64,000 nucleotides of DNA, taken from assembly GCF_001673405.1 (NCBI RefSeq), contig NZ_LZLV01000136.1:153979-217978 (forward strand). Reading direction: 5' to 3'. Position 1 is the first letter of the stretch; every line of letters begins with the position of its first letter. Shown here piece after piece: positions 7,780-16,175 of this stretch. The notes beneath the pieces are model-generated. The model saw nothing but the letters and a program-made list of their open reading frames with translations, ran no database searches and had not been told where the DNA came from. The stretch comes from Mycobacterium sp. 1245111.1. GTDB lineage: Bacteria > Actinomycetota > Actinomycetes > Mycobacteriales > Mycobacteriaceae. The position numbers and the translations under genes are program-made.

Positions 7780-8184
7780 TCAAGTGTGATCGGAATCGCT
7801 CAATCGCACCACCGGCAGCCAGGCCGCGACCTCTCCGGCCCGCGAACCGGACAGCCGCAGGGCTCCCGTCGTCGTCGCGTCCGGCACCTGCAGTAGTCCG
7901 GTGGCCAACAGCAGCCAGGTTCGGGGATCGGCCTCCACGACGTTGGGCGGCGTGCCGCGAGTGTGTCGTGGCCCCGCAATGCATTGCACGGCAACAAATG
8001 GCGGGATGCGGACCTCGACGCTGGCACCGGGCGCTTCGGCGGCCAGCGTGCGTGCGGTGAGTCGCACGGCGGCCGCGAGGTCGGTACGACTCGGCGCAGG
8101 GCGGCTGTCGTCGCGCAGCCAGCCTTCGACAGCGCGGACCGCGTCGCGGGTCTGGGCCGAGTCGGCGTTTTGACGGGGTGCCAT
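7780..8184 (-). CDS. Sterol-carrier-like protein (Rv0807 type)
   Basis: 134-residue small protein between a membrane hydrolase and purF, at the place of Rv0807 in M. tuberculosis. The sequence is alanine-rich with the pattern VEVRIPPFVAVQCIAG followed by DPRTWLLLATG, which fits the SCP2-like fold annotated as bacterial sterol-carrier family. Such proteins usually bind hydrophobic ligands. The stop of the upstream hydrolase is only 3 bases away, so it is co-transcribed. No catalytic residues are evident. The ligand and any link to purine synthesis are unknown. Confidence 0.75.
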   Translation of the reverse strand: MAPRQNADSAQTRDAVRAVEGWLRDDSRPAPSRTDLAAAVRLTARTLAAEAPGASVEVRIPPFVAVQCIAGPRHTRGTPPNVVEADPRTWLLLATGLLQVPDATTTGALRLSGSRAGEVAAWLPVVRLSDSDHT

Positions 8185-8187
8185 GGC

Positions 8188-9885
8188 TCAGAGTTTCAGT
8201 GCGGCACGAACGCGTTCGGTGTCGGCCGGGGTCCAGCCGTCCGGCGGCGCCACCGCGGCCCAGCCGTCGAGAATGTCGTTGCTGTAGTTGTGGCCGTGCC
8301 CGCCCGGCACCCCTTCGGCGTTAGTCAGGTCGGCGCTGACCTGCCAGAACGTGACCACCGGGGTCCATCGCATCGCCGGGCTGCGGTCGTGGCCGCGTGG
8401 TTCGACGAGCCAGTCGGGCCGGCTGAACAGCAGGTCGGGCGACCACCACACGACCGGGTCGGATGGGTGCTGCAGGAACAGCACCCGGGTGCCCTCCCAC
8501 GGCGGGCCGGTGACGCGCGTGACGTCGGCGGGGTCGTTCCCCTCGGAGAATCGCACTGTTCGCCCGTTGTCGTAGCGCGGCTGGACTTCTGTGCTGCCGG
8601 GATCGCGCCGCGCGATCAACGCGTGCCACAGCGTGCTCTCCTGCGGCGGTCCGACCCACAGCACGGCGTCGAAGCCCATCCGCCGGATGTCGGGCAGCCA
8701 CCCGAACGCGGCCTGGCCGGCCATCGAGCCCAGGCTTTCGCCGTAGAGCGCCAGCTTCGGCCGATGTTTCGCGGCTAGTTGAGCCCATCGATCATGGACG
8801 GTGTGGATCAGCGCCCGCCCCGCGTCCATGGATTTCTGCCGGTCCGCCAGGAACGAAATCCAGCTCGGCAGAAAGGAATACTGCAAACCGACGATCGCGG
8901 TGTCACCGTTGTACATCGTCTCCACAGAGCTCGCCGCCACCGGGTCGATCCAGCCGGTGCCGGTGGTCGGCGCGATGACCAGGACTTTGCGATCGAACGC
9001 GCCGGTGCGCTCGAGCTCGTCGACCAGGACATCCAGGCGCCCCTGGTCGTCGGGGGCGGTGTGCAGCCCGACGTAGATCCGGATCGGCTCCTTGGCCGGT
9101 GCGCCGTTGATCTTCGTCAGCTCCGCGGCATGGGGACCGGTGCCGACGAAGTCGCGGCCCTGAAATCCCAGTGTGGTCCACGGCGCCAACGACTTTGGGC
9201 TGCCGGACTTTTCCGGCAGCTGCGGCTGCGTCACCCCGTCGGGTGTGGCACTGTCTTGTGGCTGGAACATCGCGTTGGCGCCGGCGAAGAAGCCGCGGAC
9301 GAGGACACCGTCGAACAGCAGGATCAGCACCGCCACCACGAGCGCGGTGCCGATGAACAGTGCCACCTCGTCGTGGAGATGCCAGCGTCGAATCAGCGTG
9401 CGCGCCAACGTTTTAACGACGTCGACCAGCACCCGGACCGCGGACACCAGCGCCGCGCCGACGAGGATCGCGACGGCCAGCGTCCGCAGGTAGCCCGGGT
9501 TCGTCGGCCCTTCGATGCCCATCAGCCCCGACAACTGCCGCTGCCAGGCCGCGGCCGGGATCAGCATCAGCACGCACGCCGTCGGCGCGAGCACCACGAC
9601 CGCCGCTTTCATCCACCACAGCACTCGCGGCGACGGCGGCCACCACCGGGCGCCGCGGAGCACGAATCGGTATGCGAGCCTGCCGATCAGCACACCCAGG
9701 CCGTAACCGAATGCGGCGGTCACACCGCCAATCAGGCCCTGGAACAACCACTCTCGCGGTACCAGTGACGGGGTCAACGACAGACAGAAGAACAGCGCGC
9801 CGAACGCCACCCCGACGAATTTCAACCGCAACAGACTCCACGCCCAGACCAGCAGCGAGTGGCGTCGGCGCTGCTCGGTGCTCAT
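8188..9885 (-). CDS. Multi-pass membrane alpha/beta-hydrolase (Abhydrolase_9 family)
   Basis: 565 residues. The N-terminal third holds about four to five transmembrane helices. The C-terminal two thirds form an alpha/beta-hydrolase domain with the nucleophile elbow LYGESLGSMAG (GxSxG) and a late HGHNYSN segment that may carry the catalytic histidine. This architecture matches the paired Abhydrolase_9 N- and C-terminal domains found in actinobacterial cell envelopes, probably lipases or esterases. It overlaps the end of purL by four bases and is therefore translated from the pur operon. I do not recall this gene at this position in M. tuberculosis, so it may be a lineage-specific insertion or a gene lost there. 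Confidence 0.82.
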   Translation of the reverse strand: MSTEQRRRHSLLVWAWSLLRLKFVGVAFGALFFCLSLTPSLVPREWLFQGLIGGVTAAFGYGLGVLIGRLAYRFVLRGARWWPPSPRVLWWMKAAVVVLAPTACVLMLIPAAAWQRQLSGLMGIEGPTNPGYLRTLAVAILVGAALVSAVRVLVDVVKTLARTLIRRWHLHDEVALFIGTALVVAVLILLFDGVLVRGFFAGANAMFQPQDSATPDGVTQPQLPEKSGSPKSLAPWTTLGFQGRDFVGTGPHAAELTKINGAPAKEPIRIYVGLHTAPDDQGRLDVLVDELERTGAFDRKVLVIAPTTGTGWIDPVAASSVETMYNGDTAIVGLQYSFLPSWISFLADRQKSMDAGRALIHTVHDRWAQLAAKHRPKLALYGESLGSMAGQAAFGWLPDIRRMGFDAVLWVGPPQESTLWHALIARRDPGSTEVQPRYDNGRTVRFSEGNDPADVTRVTGPPWEGTRVLFLQHPSDPVVWWSPDLLFSRPDWLVEPRGHDRSPAMRWTPVVTFWQVSADLTNAEGVPGGHGHNYSNDILDGWAAVAPPDGWTPADTERVRAALKL

Positions 9886-12176
9886 CGCAGTAGGGCGGCC
9901 AGCACCCCTTCGGACGTGCTGCGCAGCTCCGCCAGTGGCACCGTGAACAATCCCTGAACCTCGACCGCGTCCGAGCCCTGGTCGACGACCCCGATCCGGG
10001 TGGCGGGCAGGCCGCGCGCCTCACACATCGAGGTGAAGCGGCTCTCCTCGGTCCGCGGGATCGCCACCAGCACCCGGCCAGACGATTCGGAGAACAGCAT
10101 CACGAATGGGTCGGCGCCTTCGGGAAGTACGATGCGGCAACCGGTTTCGCCGGCCATTGCCGATTCGACGATGGCCTGAGCCAGTCCACCTTCGGACAGG
10201 TCATGCGCCGCGGACACCAGGCCGTCGCGGGAAGCGGCGCCGAGCACGTCGGCCAGTAGTCGCTCGCGGGCCAGGTCGACAGCGGGAGGCACCCCGCCCA
10301 GATGGTCGGCGGTGACCTGCGCCCAGATCGACCCGTCGAATTCGTCGTGGGTGTCGCCGAGGAGGATCAGCGTCTCGCCCGGCTCGGCGCCCATCGCTGT
10401 CGGGATGCGGCGGGTGACGTCGTCGATCACGCCCAGCACCCCGACCACCGGGGTGGGCATGATCGCCGTCGTCCCAGTCTGGTTGTAGAAGCTGACGTTG
10501 CCGCCGGTCACCGGAATGCCAAGGGCCGCACAGCCATCCGCCAGGCCGCGGACCGCCTGCGAGAACTGCCACATCACACCCGGGTCCTCCGGCGAGCCGA
10601 AGTTGAGGCAGTTGGTCACCGCGACCGGCGTGGCACCGGTGACCGCGACGTTGCGGTACGCCTCGGCCAGCGCCAGCTGCGCGCCGGCGTACGGATCGAG
10701 CTGTGTGTAGCGGCCGGACGCGTCGGTCGACACCGCGATGCCGCGTCCGGTGGTCTCGTCGACGCGCAGTACACCGCCGTCGGCATGCTCGGCCAGCACC
10801 GTGTTGCCGCGCACGTAGCGGTCGTACTGTTCGGTGATGAACGCCCGGCTGCACAGGTGCGGACTACCCAGCAGCGCAAGCAAAGTCGCGCGTAGCTCGT
10901 CGCCGGTCTTCGGTCGCTGCAGGCCGGCCGACGTGTCGGCGATCAGCGCGTCCTGCGACTCGGGGCGCGCCACCGGGCGCTGATAGACCGGGCCCTCGTG
11001 GGCGACGGTGCGCGGCGGAACGTCGACGACGGTCTCGCCGTGCCAGGTGATCTGCAACCGGTCGCCGTCGGTGACTTCGCCGATGGTGGTCGCCAGCACC
11101 TCCCACTTGCGACACACCGCCATGAAAGCGTCGACGTTCTCTGGCGCGACCACCGCGCACATCCGTTCCTGCGACTCGCTGGACAGGATCTCGGCGGGCG
11201 TCATGTCCTTGGCCCGTAGCGGCACGGTGTCCAATTCGATCGCCATCCCGCCGTCGCCCGCAGAGGCGAGTTCCGATGTGGCGCAAGATAATCCAGCACC
11301 CCCGAGATCCTGGATACCGATTACCAAGCCCGCGGCATACAGCTCGAGGCAGCATTCGATGAGCACCTTCTCGGTGAACGGATCGCCGACCTGCACCGAG
11401 GGGAGTTTCTTGCGGCCGGAGCCAGACTCGTCGCCGCCGAAGGTTTCCGACGCCAGCACCGACACCCCGCCGATGCCGTCGAGTCCGGTGCGGGCGCCGA
11501 ACAAGATGATCTTGTTGCCCGCACCCGAGGCGAAGGCCAGGTGCAGGTCTTCCTTGCGCAAGACGCCGACGCACAACGCGTTCACCAGCGGGTTGCCCGC
11601 GTAGCAGGCGTCGAACACGGTTTCGCCGCCGATGTTGGGCAGGCCGAGTGAGTTGCCGTAGCCGCCGATGCCGCGGACCACGCCGTCCAGCACCCGACGG
11701 GTATCCGGGGCATCCGCAGCCCCGAAGCGCAGCTGGTCCATCACCGCGACCGGCCGGGCGCCCATCGCCATGATGTCGCGGACGATGCCACCGACCCCGG
11801 TGGCCGCACCCTGGTAGGGCTCCACGTAGGACGGGTGGTTGTGCGATTCGACCTTGAACGTGACGGCCCAGCCGTCACCGATGTCGACGACACCGGCATT
11901 CTCGCCGATGCCGGCCAGCATGGCGGCCCGCATCTCGTCGGTGGTGGTCTCGCCGAAGTACCGCAGGTGCACTTTGGACGACTTGTAGGAGCAGTGCTCG
12001 CTCCACATAACCGAGTACATCGCCAGCTCGGCGTCGGTCGGCCGGCGACCGAGGATGTCGCGGATGCGCTGATATTCGTCGTCTTTGAGACCGAGTTCGC
12101 GGAACGGTTGCGGCTGGTCAGGGGTCGCCGCGGCCCGCTCGACGGTATCGATCACGTGAGTGAGCCCAGACGTCAC
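9882..12176 (-). CDS. purL: Phosphoribosylformylglycinamidine synthase, large subunit (small-PurL type)
   Basis: 764-residue PurL that needs separate PurQ (glutaminase) and PurS to convert FGAR to FGAM; both partners are encoded about 20 kb away at 32.4-33.3 kb. Recognisable elements are MYSVMWSEHCSYKSSK near residue 55, VGGIVRDIMAMGARP, GGETVFDACYAGNP, and the second-half NCLNFGSPEDP. The length is right for the small type. It is the first gene of a five-gene minus-strand operon. The GTG start is preceded by a -10 box only seven bases away, indicating a leaderless message. Confidence 0.97.
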   Translation of the reverse strand: MTSGLTHVIDTVERAAATPDQPQPFRELGLKDDEYQRIRDILGRRPTDAELAMYSVMWSEHCSYKSSKVHLRYFGETTTDEMRAAMLAGIGENAGVVDIGDGWAVTFKVESHNHPSYVEPYQGAATGVGGIVRDIMAMGARPVAVMDQLRFGAADAPDTRRVLDGVVRGIGGYGNSLGLPNIGGETVFDACYAGNPLVNALCVGVLRKEDLHLAFASGAGNKIILFGARTGLDGIGGVSVLASETFGGDESGSGRKKLPSVQVGDPFTEKVLIECCLELYAAGLVIGIQDLGGAGLSCATSELASAGDGGMAIELDTVPLRAKDMTPAEILSSESQERMCAVVAPENVDAFMAVCRKWEVLATTIGEVTDGDRLQITWHGETVVDVPPRTVAHEGPVYQRPVARPESQDALIADTSAGLQRPKTGDELRATLLALLGSPHLCSRAFITEQYDRYVRGNTVLAEHADGGVLRVDETTGRGIAVSTDASGRYTQLDPYAGAQLALAEAYRNVAVTGATPVAVTNCLNFGSPEDPGVMWQFSQAVRGLADGCAALGIPVTGGNVSFYNQTGTTAIMPTPVVGVLGVIDDVTRRIPTAMGAEPGETLILLGDTHDEFDGSIWAQVTADHLGGVPPAVDLARERLLADVLGAASRDGLVSAAHDLSEGGLAQAIVESAMAGETGCRIVLPEGADPFVMLFSESSGRVLVAIPRTEESRFTSMCEARGLPATRIGVVDQGSDAVEVQGLFTVPLAELRSTSEGVLAALLR

Positions 12177-12183
12177 AGCGAAC

Positions 12184-12189
12184 AGTCTA
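12184..12189 (-). promoter_or_regulatory. -10 element giving a leaderless purL transcript
   Basis: TAGACT on the minus strand (TANNNT) is separated by seven bases from the GTG of purL. The transcription start would be at the first base of the start codon. No ribosome-binding sequence is present. Confidence 0.55.
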
Positions 12190-12203
12190 GGTGGCGCGGC
12201 CGA

Positions 12204-12554
12204 TTAGCCGGTGCCGGCGACGCAGAAGGCGTTGCCCGCCGGGTCGGCGAGCACTACCCAGCGGAAGCTCTCGCCGATGCTGTGCCGACCGACTTCGGTC
12301 GCACCCGCGGCCTTGAGCCGGTCCGCCTCGGCGTCGACATCGGCGGCACCGAAGTCCAGGTGCACCCGGTTCTTGCCGGGGGTCGGATCGCCGACTTTTT
12401 GGAAGCCCAGCCGCGGCCCGTCCTTGCGGATGACCGCGACGAACGCCCCCGGTATCAATTCCTGTGTCTCGCCGTCGAACTGCTCCGCCCACCACTGGGC
12501 AAGCTGCCTGGGGTCGTCGCAGTCGAAGGTGACCATCTCCACATTGAGTGCCAT
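12204..12554 (-). CDS. VOC/glyoxalase-fold protein (Rv0801 type)
   Basis: 116-residue single-domain vicinal-oxygen-chelate protein. It starts MALNVEMVTFDCDDPRQLAQ and ends with WVVLADPAGNAFCVAGTG, the usual DPxGNxFCV close of the family. The metal-binding pattern is partly degenerate, so it may be a binding protein or an enzyme of unknown substrate. A much longer overlapping frame exists, but the ATG ending at 12554 matches the family length and M. tuberculosis Rv0801. It lies just upstream of purL on the same strand, 27 bases away. Confidence 0.85.
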   Translation of the reverse strand: MALNVEMVTFDCDDPRQLAQWWAEQFDGETQELIPGAFVAVIRKDGPRLGFQKVGDPTPGKNRVHLDFGAADVDAEADRLKAAGATEVGRHSIGESFRWVVLADPAGNAFCVAGTG

Positions 12555-12656
12555 ACCCGCGACCCTAGTCCGGCGTCGATGACCTCGGAGGTAATTGTGC
12601 GGCCGCACCGGCGACGACAGACTTGCTCTCGAACCACTCAAAACCTGGAGGGAATC

Positions 12657-13052
12657 GTGACCGATACTCAAACCGCTTCTCCTACACACCGATTCAGCGT
12701 CGAGATGTTCGCCGCGTTTTGGGCGGCGCCCACCATGTCGAGCGGGATGGACATCCTGGCCGACGACATCGTCGGGTATTGGCCCGGTGACAGTGAGCCC
12801 GTCCGGGGATTCGAGGCCTACACGCAGAAGATCGCCGACATTCTCACCTTCGCACCGGATTTCAAGCTCGAACTCGTCGACAGCGCCACCGCTGCCGGCG
12901 CCGTCGAGGGCGAGGAATTGTTCTTCCTGCACTACGTCGGGCACGGGACCGGACCGGACGGGCCGATCGAGATCCGGGGGCTGGATCGCGTCCGCACCCG
13001 CGACGGCGTTGTCGTGGAGAACGTAATCCGCTACGACCCCCAGTTCGTCTAG
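12657..13052 (+). CDS. SnoaL-like / NTF2-fold protein
   Basis: 131 residues beginning VTDTQTASPTHRFSVEMFAAFW. The pattern of an N-terminal helix pair, DDIVGYWPGDSEPVRGFEAYTQ and a strand-rich end with IEIRGLDRVRTRDGVVVENV is that of the SnoaL-like polyketide-cyclase/NTF2 fold. Such proteins bind small hydrophobic molecules or act as isomerases; the substrate is unknown. The GTG at 12657 follows a GGAGGG ribosome site. The 3' end overlaps that of pepC by four bases (convergent). Confidence 0.78.
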   Translation: MTDTQTASPTHRFSVEMFAAFWAAPTMSSGMDILADDIVGYWPGDSEPVRGFEAYTQKIADILTFAPDFKLELVDSATAAGAVEGEELFFLHYVGHGTGPDGPIEIRGLDRVRTRDGVVVENVIRYDPQFV

Positions 13053-14308
13053 CGGTCGGGTGCCAGAAACGCTTGCAGCGCCGCGGCGTAAGCCGCAACG
13101 TCGTTGGCGCCCATCAGTTCTCGTGCGGAATGCATCGCGAGCTGAGGGGCGCCGACGTCGACCGTCGCGATGCCGGTGCGGGCCGCCGTCAGCGGCCCGA
13201 TCGTCGAGCCGCACGGCAGGTCGGCGCGGTGCTCGTAGCGCTGCAGCGGCACCCCGGCCTGGCGGCAGGCCAGCGCGAACGCGGCGGCGGTCCGGCCGTC
13301 GGTGGCATACCGCAGATTCGGGTGCACCTTGAGCACCGGTCCGCCGTTGATCGCAATCAGATGCCCCGGCTCGTGCCGCTCCGGGTAGTTGGGGTGGGTC
13401 GCGTGCGCCATGTCCGCCGAAGCCACCATCGACGCCGGTAGCCTGCGCAGGAAGTCCGCGCGCCCGCCACCAGCCGCCAACTCGATGCGTTCCAGGGTGA
13501 CCAGCAGCAGGTCGGAGTCGGCCCCGTGATCCGAGGTCGACCCGACCTCCTCGTGGTCGAAGAGCGCGAGCACCGGCAGGTATTCGGCCGCCGTTACGCC
13601 AAGAAACGCCTCCAGGCCCGCGTAGCAGGACGCCTGGTTGTCCAGCCGGGGCGCGCTGACGAACTCGCCGCCGACACCGGTGACGGTCGACGGCGTCAGA
13701 TCGTGGGTCATCAGATCGGCGCCCAGCACGTCGTCGGGATCGACCCCCGCCCGCTGGGCGATGTAGCCGATAAACGAGGCAACTCTGCCGGCGCCCCACA
13801 CCGCGTTGACGTGTCGCTGCGGGTCGAGCGTGAGCGACTTGCGGTCCTCGGCCAGATGGATCGCCAGCTGCGGCACCCGCAGGATCGGGTCGTCGATGCG
13901 GACCAGCCGGTGGGCAATACCCGCGCCGTCGTGCACCGAAAGACGTCCGCTGATGCCCAGGTCGCGGTCCAGCCACGAGTTGAGCCAGGCACCGCCGTAG
14001 GGCTCCAGCGCGATCATCTGCCATCCGGCGACCTCGCGATCGGGATGTTGCTTGACGCGAAGGTTGGGGCTGTCGGTGTGGCCGCCGACGACCCGAAACG
14101 GTCGACCGCCGGCGTCGTCGCCGCTGTTCCAGGCCACTAGTGAGCCGGCCCGAACGATGAAGAACTTGCCGGCGGCGGGCCACTGATCCGCCTCGGCGAG
14201 CTCGGTGTAGCCGGCGGAACGCAGCCGCGACGCCACGGTGGCGCAGACGTGAAACGGCGACGGGGAGGCGTCGATGAATTCGCAGAGCCCCTGCGGGGTG
14301 GCCACCAT
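13049..14308 (-). CDS. pepC: M18-family aminopeptidase
   Basis: 419 residues, a zinc-dependent M18 (aspartyl-aminopeptidase-type) cytosolic exopeptidase, corresponding to Rv0800 pepC. Visible motifs are GGHTDSPNLRVK (zinc histidine and aspartate), LFDHEEVGSTSDHGA (catalytic glutamates) and MVASADMAHATHPNYPERHEP, then CGSTIGPLTAARTGIATVDVG with the late MHSARELMG. All are in family order and the length is normal. Only 49 bases separate its start from the divergent DyP peroxidase gene. Confidence 0.95.
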   Translation of the reverse strand: MVATPQGLCEFIDASPSPFHVCATVASRLRSAGYTELAEADQWPAAGKFFIVRAGSLVAWNSGDDAGGRPFRVVGGHTDSPNLRVKQHPDREVAGWQMIALEPYGGAWLNSWLDRDLGISGRLSVHDGAGIAHRLVRIDDPILRVPQLAIHLAEDRKSLTLDPQRHVNAVWGAGRVASFIGYIAQRAGVDPDDVLGADLMTHDLTPSTVTGVGGEFVSAPRLDNQASCYAGLEAFLGVTAAEYLPVLALFDHEEVGSTSDHGADSDLLLVTLERIELAAGGGRADFLRRLPASMVASADMAHATHPNYPERHEPGHLIAINGGPVLKVHPNLRYATDGRTAAAFALACRQAGVPLQRYEHRADLPCGSTIGPLTAARTGIATVDVGAPQLAMHSARELMGANDVAAYAAALQAFLAPDR

Positions 14309-14345
14309 AGGCTCAATCTTTTCATCGCGCGCTGGGCGGAGACGT

Positions 14346-14351
14346 TAGGGT
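14346..14351 (+). promoter_or_regulatory. -10 element for a leaderless DyP-encapsulin message
   Basis: TAGGGT fits TANNNT and lies six bases before the GTG at 14358, so transcription would start on the start codon. The gap from pepC is only 49 bases and has no ribosome site. Confidence 0.5.
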
Positions 14352-14357
14352 CAACAC

Positions 14358-15371
14358 GTGCCCGATCCGCAGCCGGTTCTCGCGCCGTTGACACCGGCCG
14401 CGATCTTCCTGGTGATCACCCTCGACGAGGGCGGGGAGGAGGCCGTGCACGACGCGCTGCCCGGGATCTCGGGCCTGGTGCGCTCCATCGGCTTCCGCGA
14501 TCCCACCAAACAGCTGTCGGTGGTCACGTCGATCGGGTCGCACGCCTGGGACCGGTTGTTCGACGGCCCGCGACCGGCCGAGCTGCATCCGTTCGTCGCG
14601 CTGGACGGCCCCACGCACTCCGCGCCAAGCACGCCAGGCGACCTGTTGTTCCACATCCGCGGCGAGACGCTGGACGTCTGCTTCGAGTTGGCCAATTACC
14701 TGCTGCGATCCATGGCCGGCGCGGTGAGCGTGGTGGACGAGGTGCACGGCTTCCGTTTCTTCGACAACCGCGATCTGCTCGGATTTGTCGACGGAACCGA
14801 AAACCCGGGCGGCACACCGGCGATCGCGGCAACCGAAATCGGCGACGAGGACCCCGAATTCGCCGGCGGCTGCTACGTGCACGTCCAGAAGTATCTGCAT
14901 GACATGGCGTCCTGGGATTCGCTGTCGGTCACCGAGCAGGAGCGCGTGATCGGCCGAACCAAGCTGGAAGACATCGAGTTCGACGACGACGAGAAGCCGG
15001 CCAACGCCCACATCGCGCTCAACGTCATCAACGACGCCGACGGCAACCAACTTCAGATCGTCCGGCACAACATGCCGTTCGGCGAACTCGGCAAGGGCGA
15101 ATTCGGCACCTACTTCATCGGCTACTCGCGCACCCCGCAGGTCACCGAACAGATGCTGCACAACATGTTTCTCGGCGATCCGCCCGGCAACACCGACCGG
15201 ATCCTGGACTTCTCCACCGCTGTCACCGGCGGACTGTTCTTCTCCCCCACCGTCGACTTTCTCGACGACCCGCCGCCGCTGCCGATCTCGGCGGCACCGA
15301 CTCCGGCGGTACGCACCACATCCGCGGATGGCTCGTTGGCGATCGGCAGTTTGAAAGGAACCCCGCAATGA
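14358..15371 (+). CDS. dyp: DyP-type haem peroxidase, encapsulin cargo
   Basis: 337-residue B-type dye-decolourising peroxidase. The haem-site residues line up with the RjDypB pattern: Asp145 in GFVDGTENP, proximal His218, and distal Arg236/Asn238 in RHNMPFG. The enzyme oxidises aromatic substrates with peroxide. After the globular domain there is a flexible, Pro/Thr-rich tail ending in DGSLAIGSLKG, the classic cargo-loading peptide that docks inside the encapsulin shell. It overlaps the encapsulin gene by four bases, so both are made from one message. This is the known mycobacterial peroxidase nanocompartment. Confidence 0.95.
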   Translation: MPDPQPVLAPLTPAAIFLVITLDEGGEEAVHDALPGISGLVRSIGFRDPTKQLSVVTSIGSHAWDRLFDGPRPAELHPFVALDGPTHSAPSTPGDLLFHIRGETLDVCFELANYLLRSMAGAVSVVDEVHGFRFFDNRDLLGFVDGTENPGGTPAIAATEIGDEDPEFAGGCYVHVQKYLHDMASWDSLSVTEQERVIGRTKLEDIEFDDDEKPANAHIALNVINDADGNQLQIVRHNMPFGELGKGEFGTYFIGYSRTPQVTEQMLHNMFLGDPPGNTDRILDFSTAVTGGLFFSPTVDFLDDPPPLPISAAPTPAVRTTSADGSLAIGSLKGTPQ

Positions 15372-16165
15372 ACAATCTGTACCGCGACCTCGCCCCGATC
15401 ACCGAAGAGGCTTGGGACGAAATCGAAGTGGAGGCGAGGCGAACCTTCAAGCGGCACATCGCCGGCCGCCGGGTGGTCGACGTCAGCGAGCCGGCCGGAC
15501 CGGCCGCCGCCGCGATCAGCACCGGACGGCTGATCGACGTGAAATCCCCGTCCGAGGGCGTGGTCACCCATCTTCGCGCGAGTAAACCGCTTGTTCGCCT
15601 TAGGGTTCCGTTCGCGTTGTCCCGTTCGGAGATTGACGATGTCGAGCGCGGCTCGCAGGACTCGGATTGGGACCCGGTGAAGGAGGCCGCCAAGAAGCTG
15701 GCGTTCGCCGAAGATCGGGCCATCTTCGAGGGTTACGCCGCGGCGTCGATCGACGGTATCCGCAGCTCCAGCAGCAACCCGGCATTGAAGGTGCCCGACG
15801 ACCCGCGCGCGATTCCGGACATCATCACCCAGGCGCTGTCCGAGCTTCGGCTGGCGGGCGTCGACGGTCCGTATTCGGTACTACTGTCCGCCGATGTCTA
15901 CACCAAGGTCAGCGAGACCACCGAGCACGGTTATCCGATCCTCGAACACATCAACCGGCTGATCAACGGCGACATCATCTGGGCGCCCGCTATCGATGGC
16001 GCATTCGTATTGACCACGCGCGGAGGCGATTTCGATCTGCAGCTCGGCACTGACGTCTCGATCGGCTACCTGTCACACGATGCCGACTCCGTGCAGCTGT
16101 ACATGCAGGAGACCTTGACGTTCCTGTGTTACACCGCCGAGGCCTCGGTCGCGCTGACCGCGTAG
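15368..16165 (+). CDS. Encapsulin shell protein (Cfp29 type)
   Basis: 265-residue HK97-fold protein that self-assembles into a nanocompartment around the DyP cargo. It begins MNNLYRDLAPITEEAWDEIE, and the P-domain/E-loop region reads RTFKRHIAGRRVVDVSEP, as in family 1 encapsulins. The length equals that of M. tuberculosis Cfp29 (Rv0798c) from memory. It is translationally coupled to dyp by a four-base overlap. The pair is implicated in oxidative-stress defence, with the shell concentrating peroxidase activity. Confidence 0.95.
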   Translation: MNNLYRDLAPITEEAWDEIEVEARRTFKRHIAGRRVVDVSEPAGPAAAAISTGRLIDVKSPSEGVVTHLRASKPLVRLRVPFALSRSEIDDVERGSQDSDWDPVKEAAKKLAFAEDRAIFEGYAAASIDGIRSSSSNPALKVPDDPRAIPDIITQALSELRLAGVDGPYSVLLSADVYTKVSETTEHGYPILEHINRLINGDIIWAPAIDGAFVLTTRGGDFDLQLGTDVSIGYLSHDADSVQLYMQETLTFLCYTAEASVALTA

Positions 16166-16175
16166 GAGCGAGTGG

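Noticed and set aside
12204..14183. A 659-residue minus-strand frame including the VOC gene
   Set aside because: Most of it is antisense to, or overlaps, pepC and the SnoaL-like gene; only the last 116 residues form a known family.
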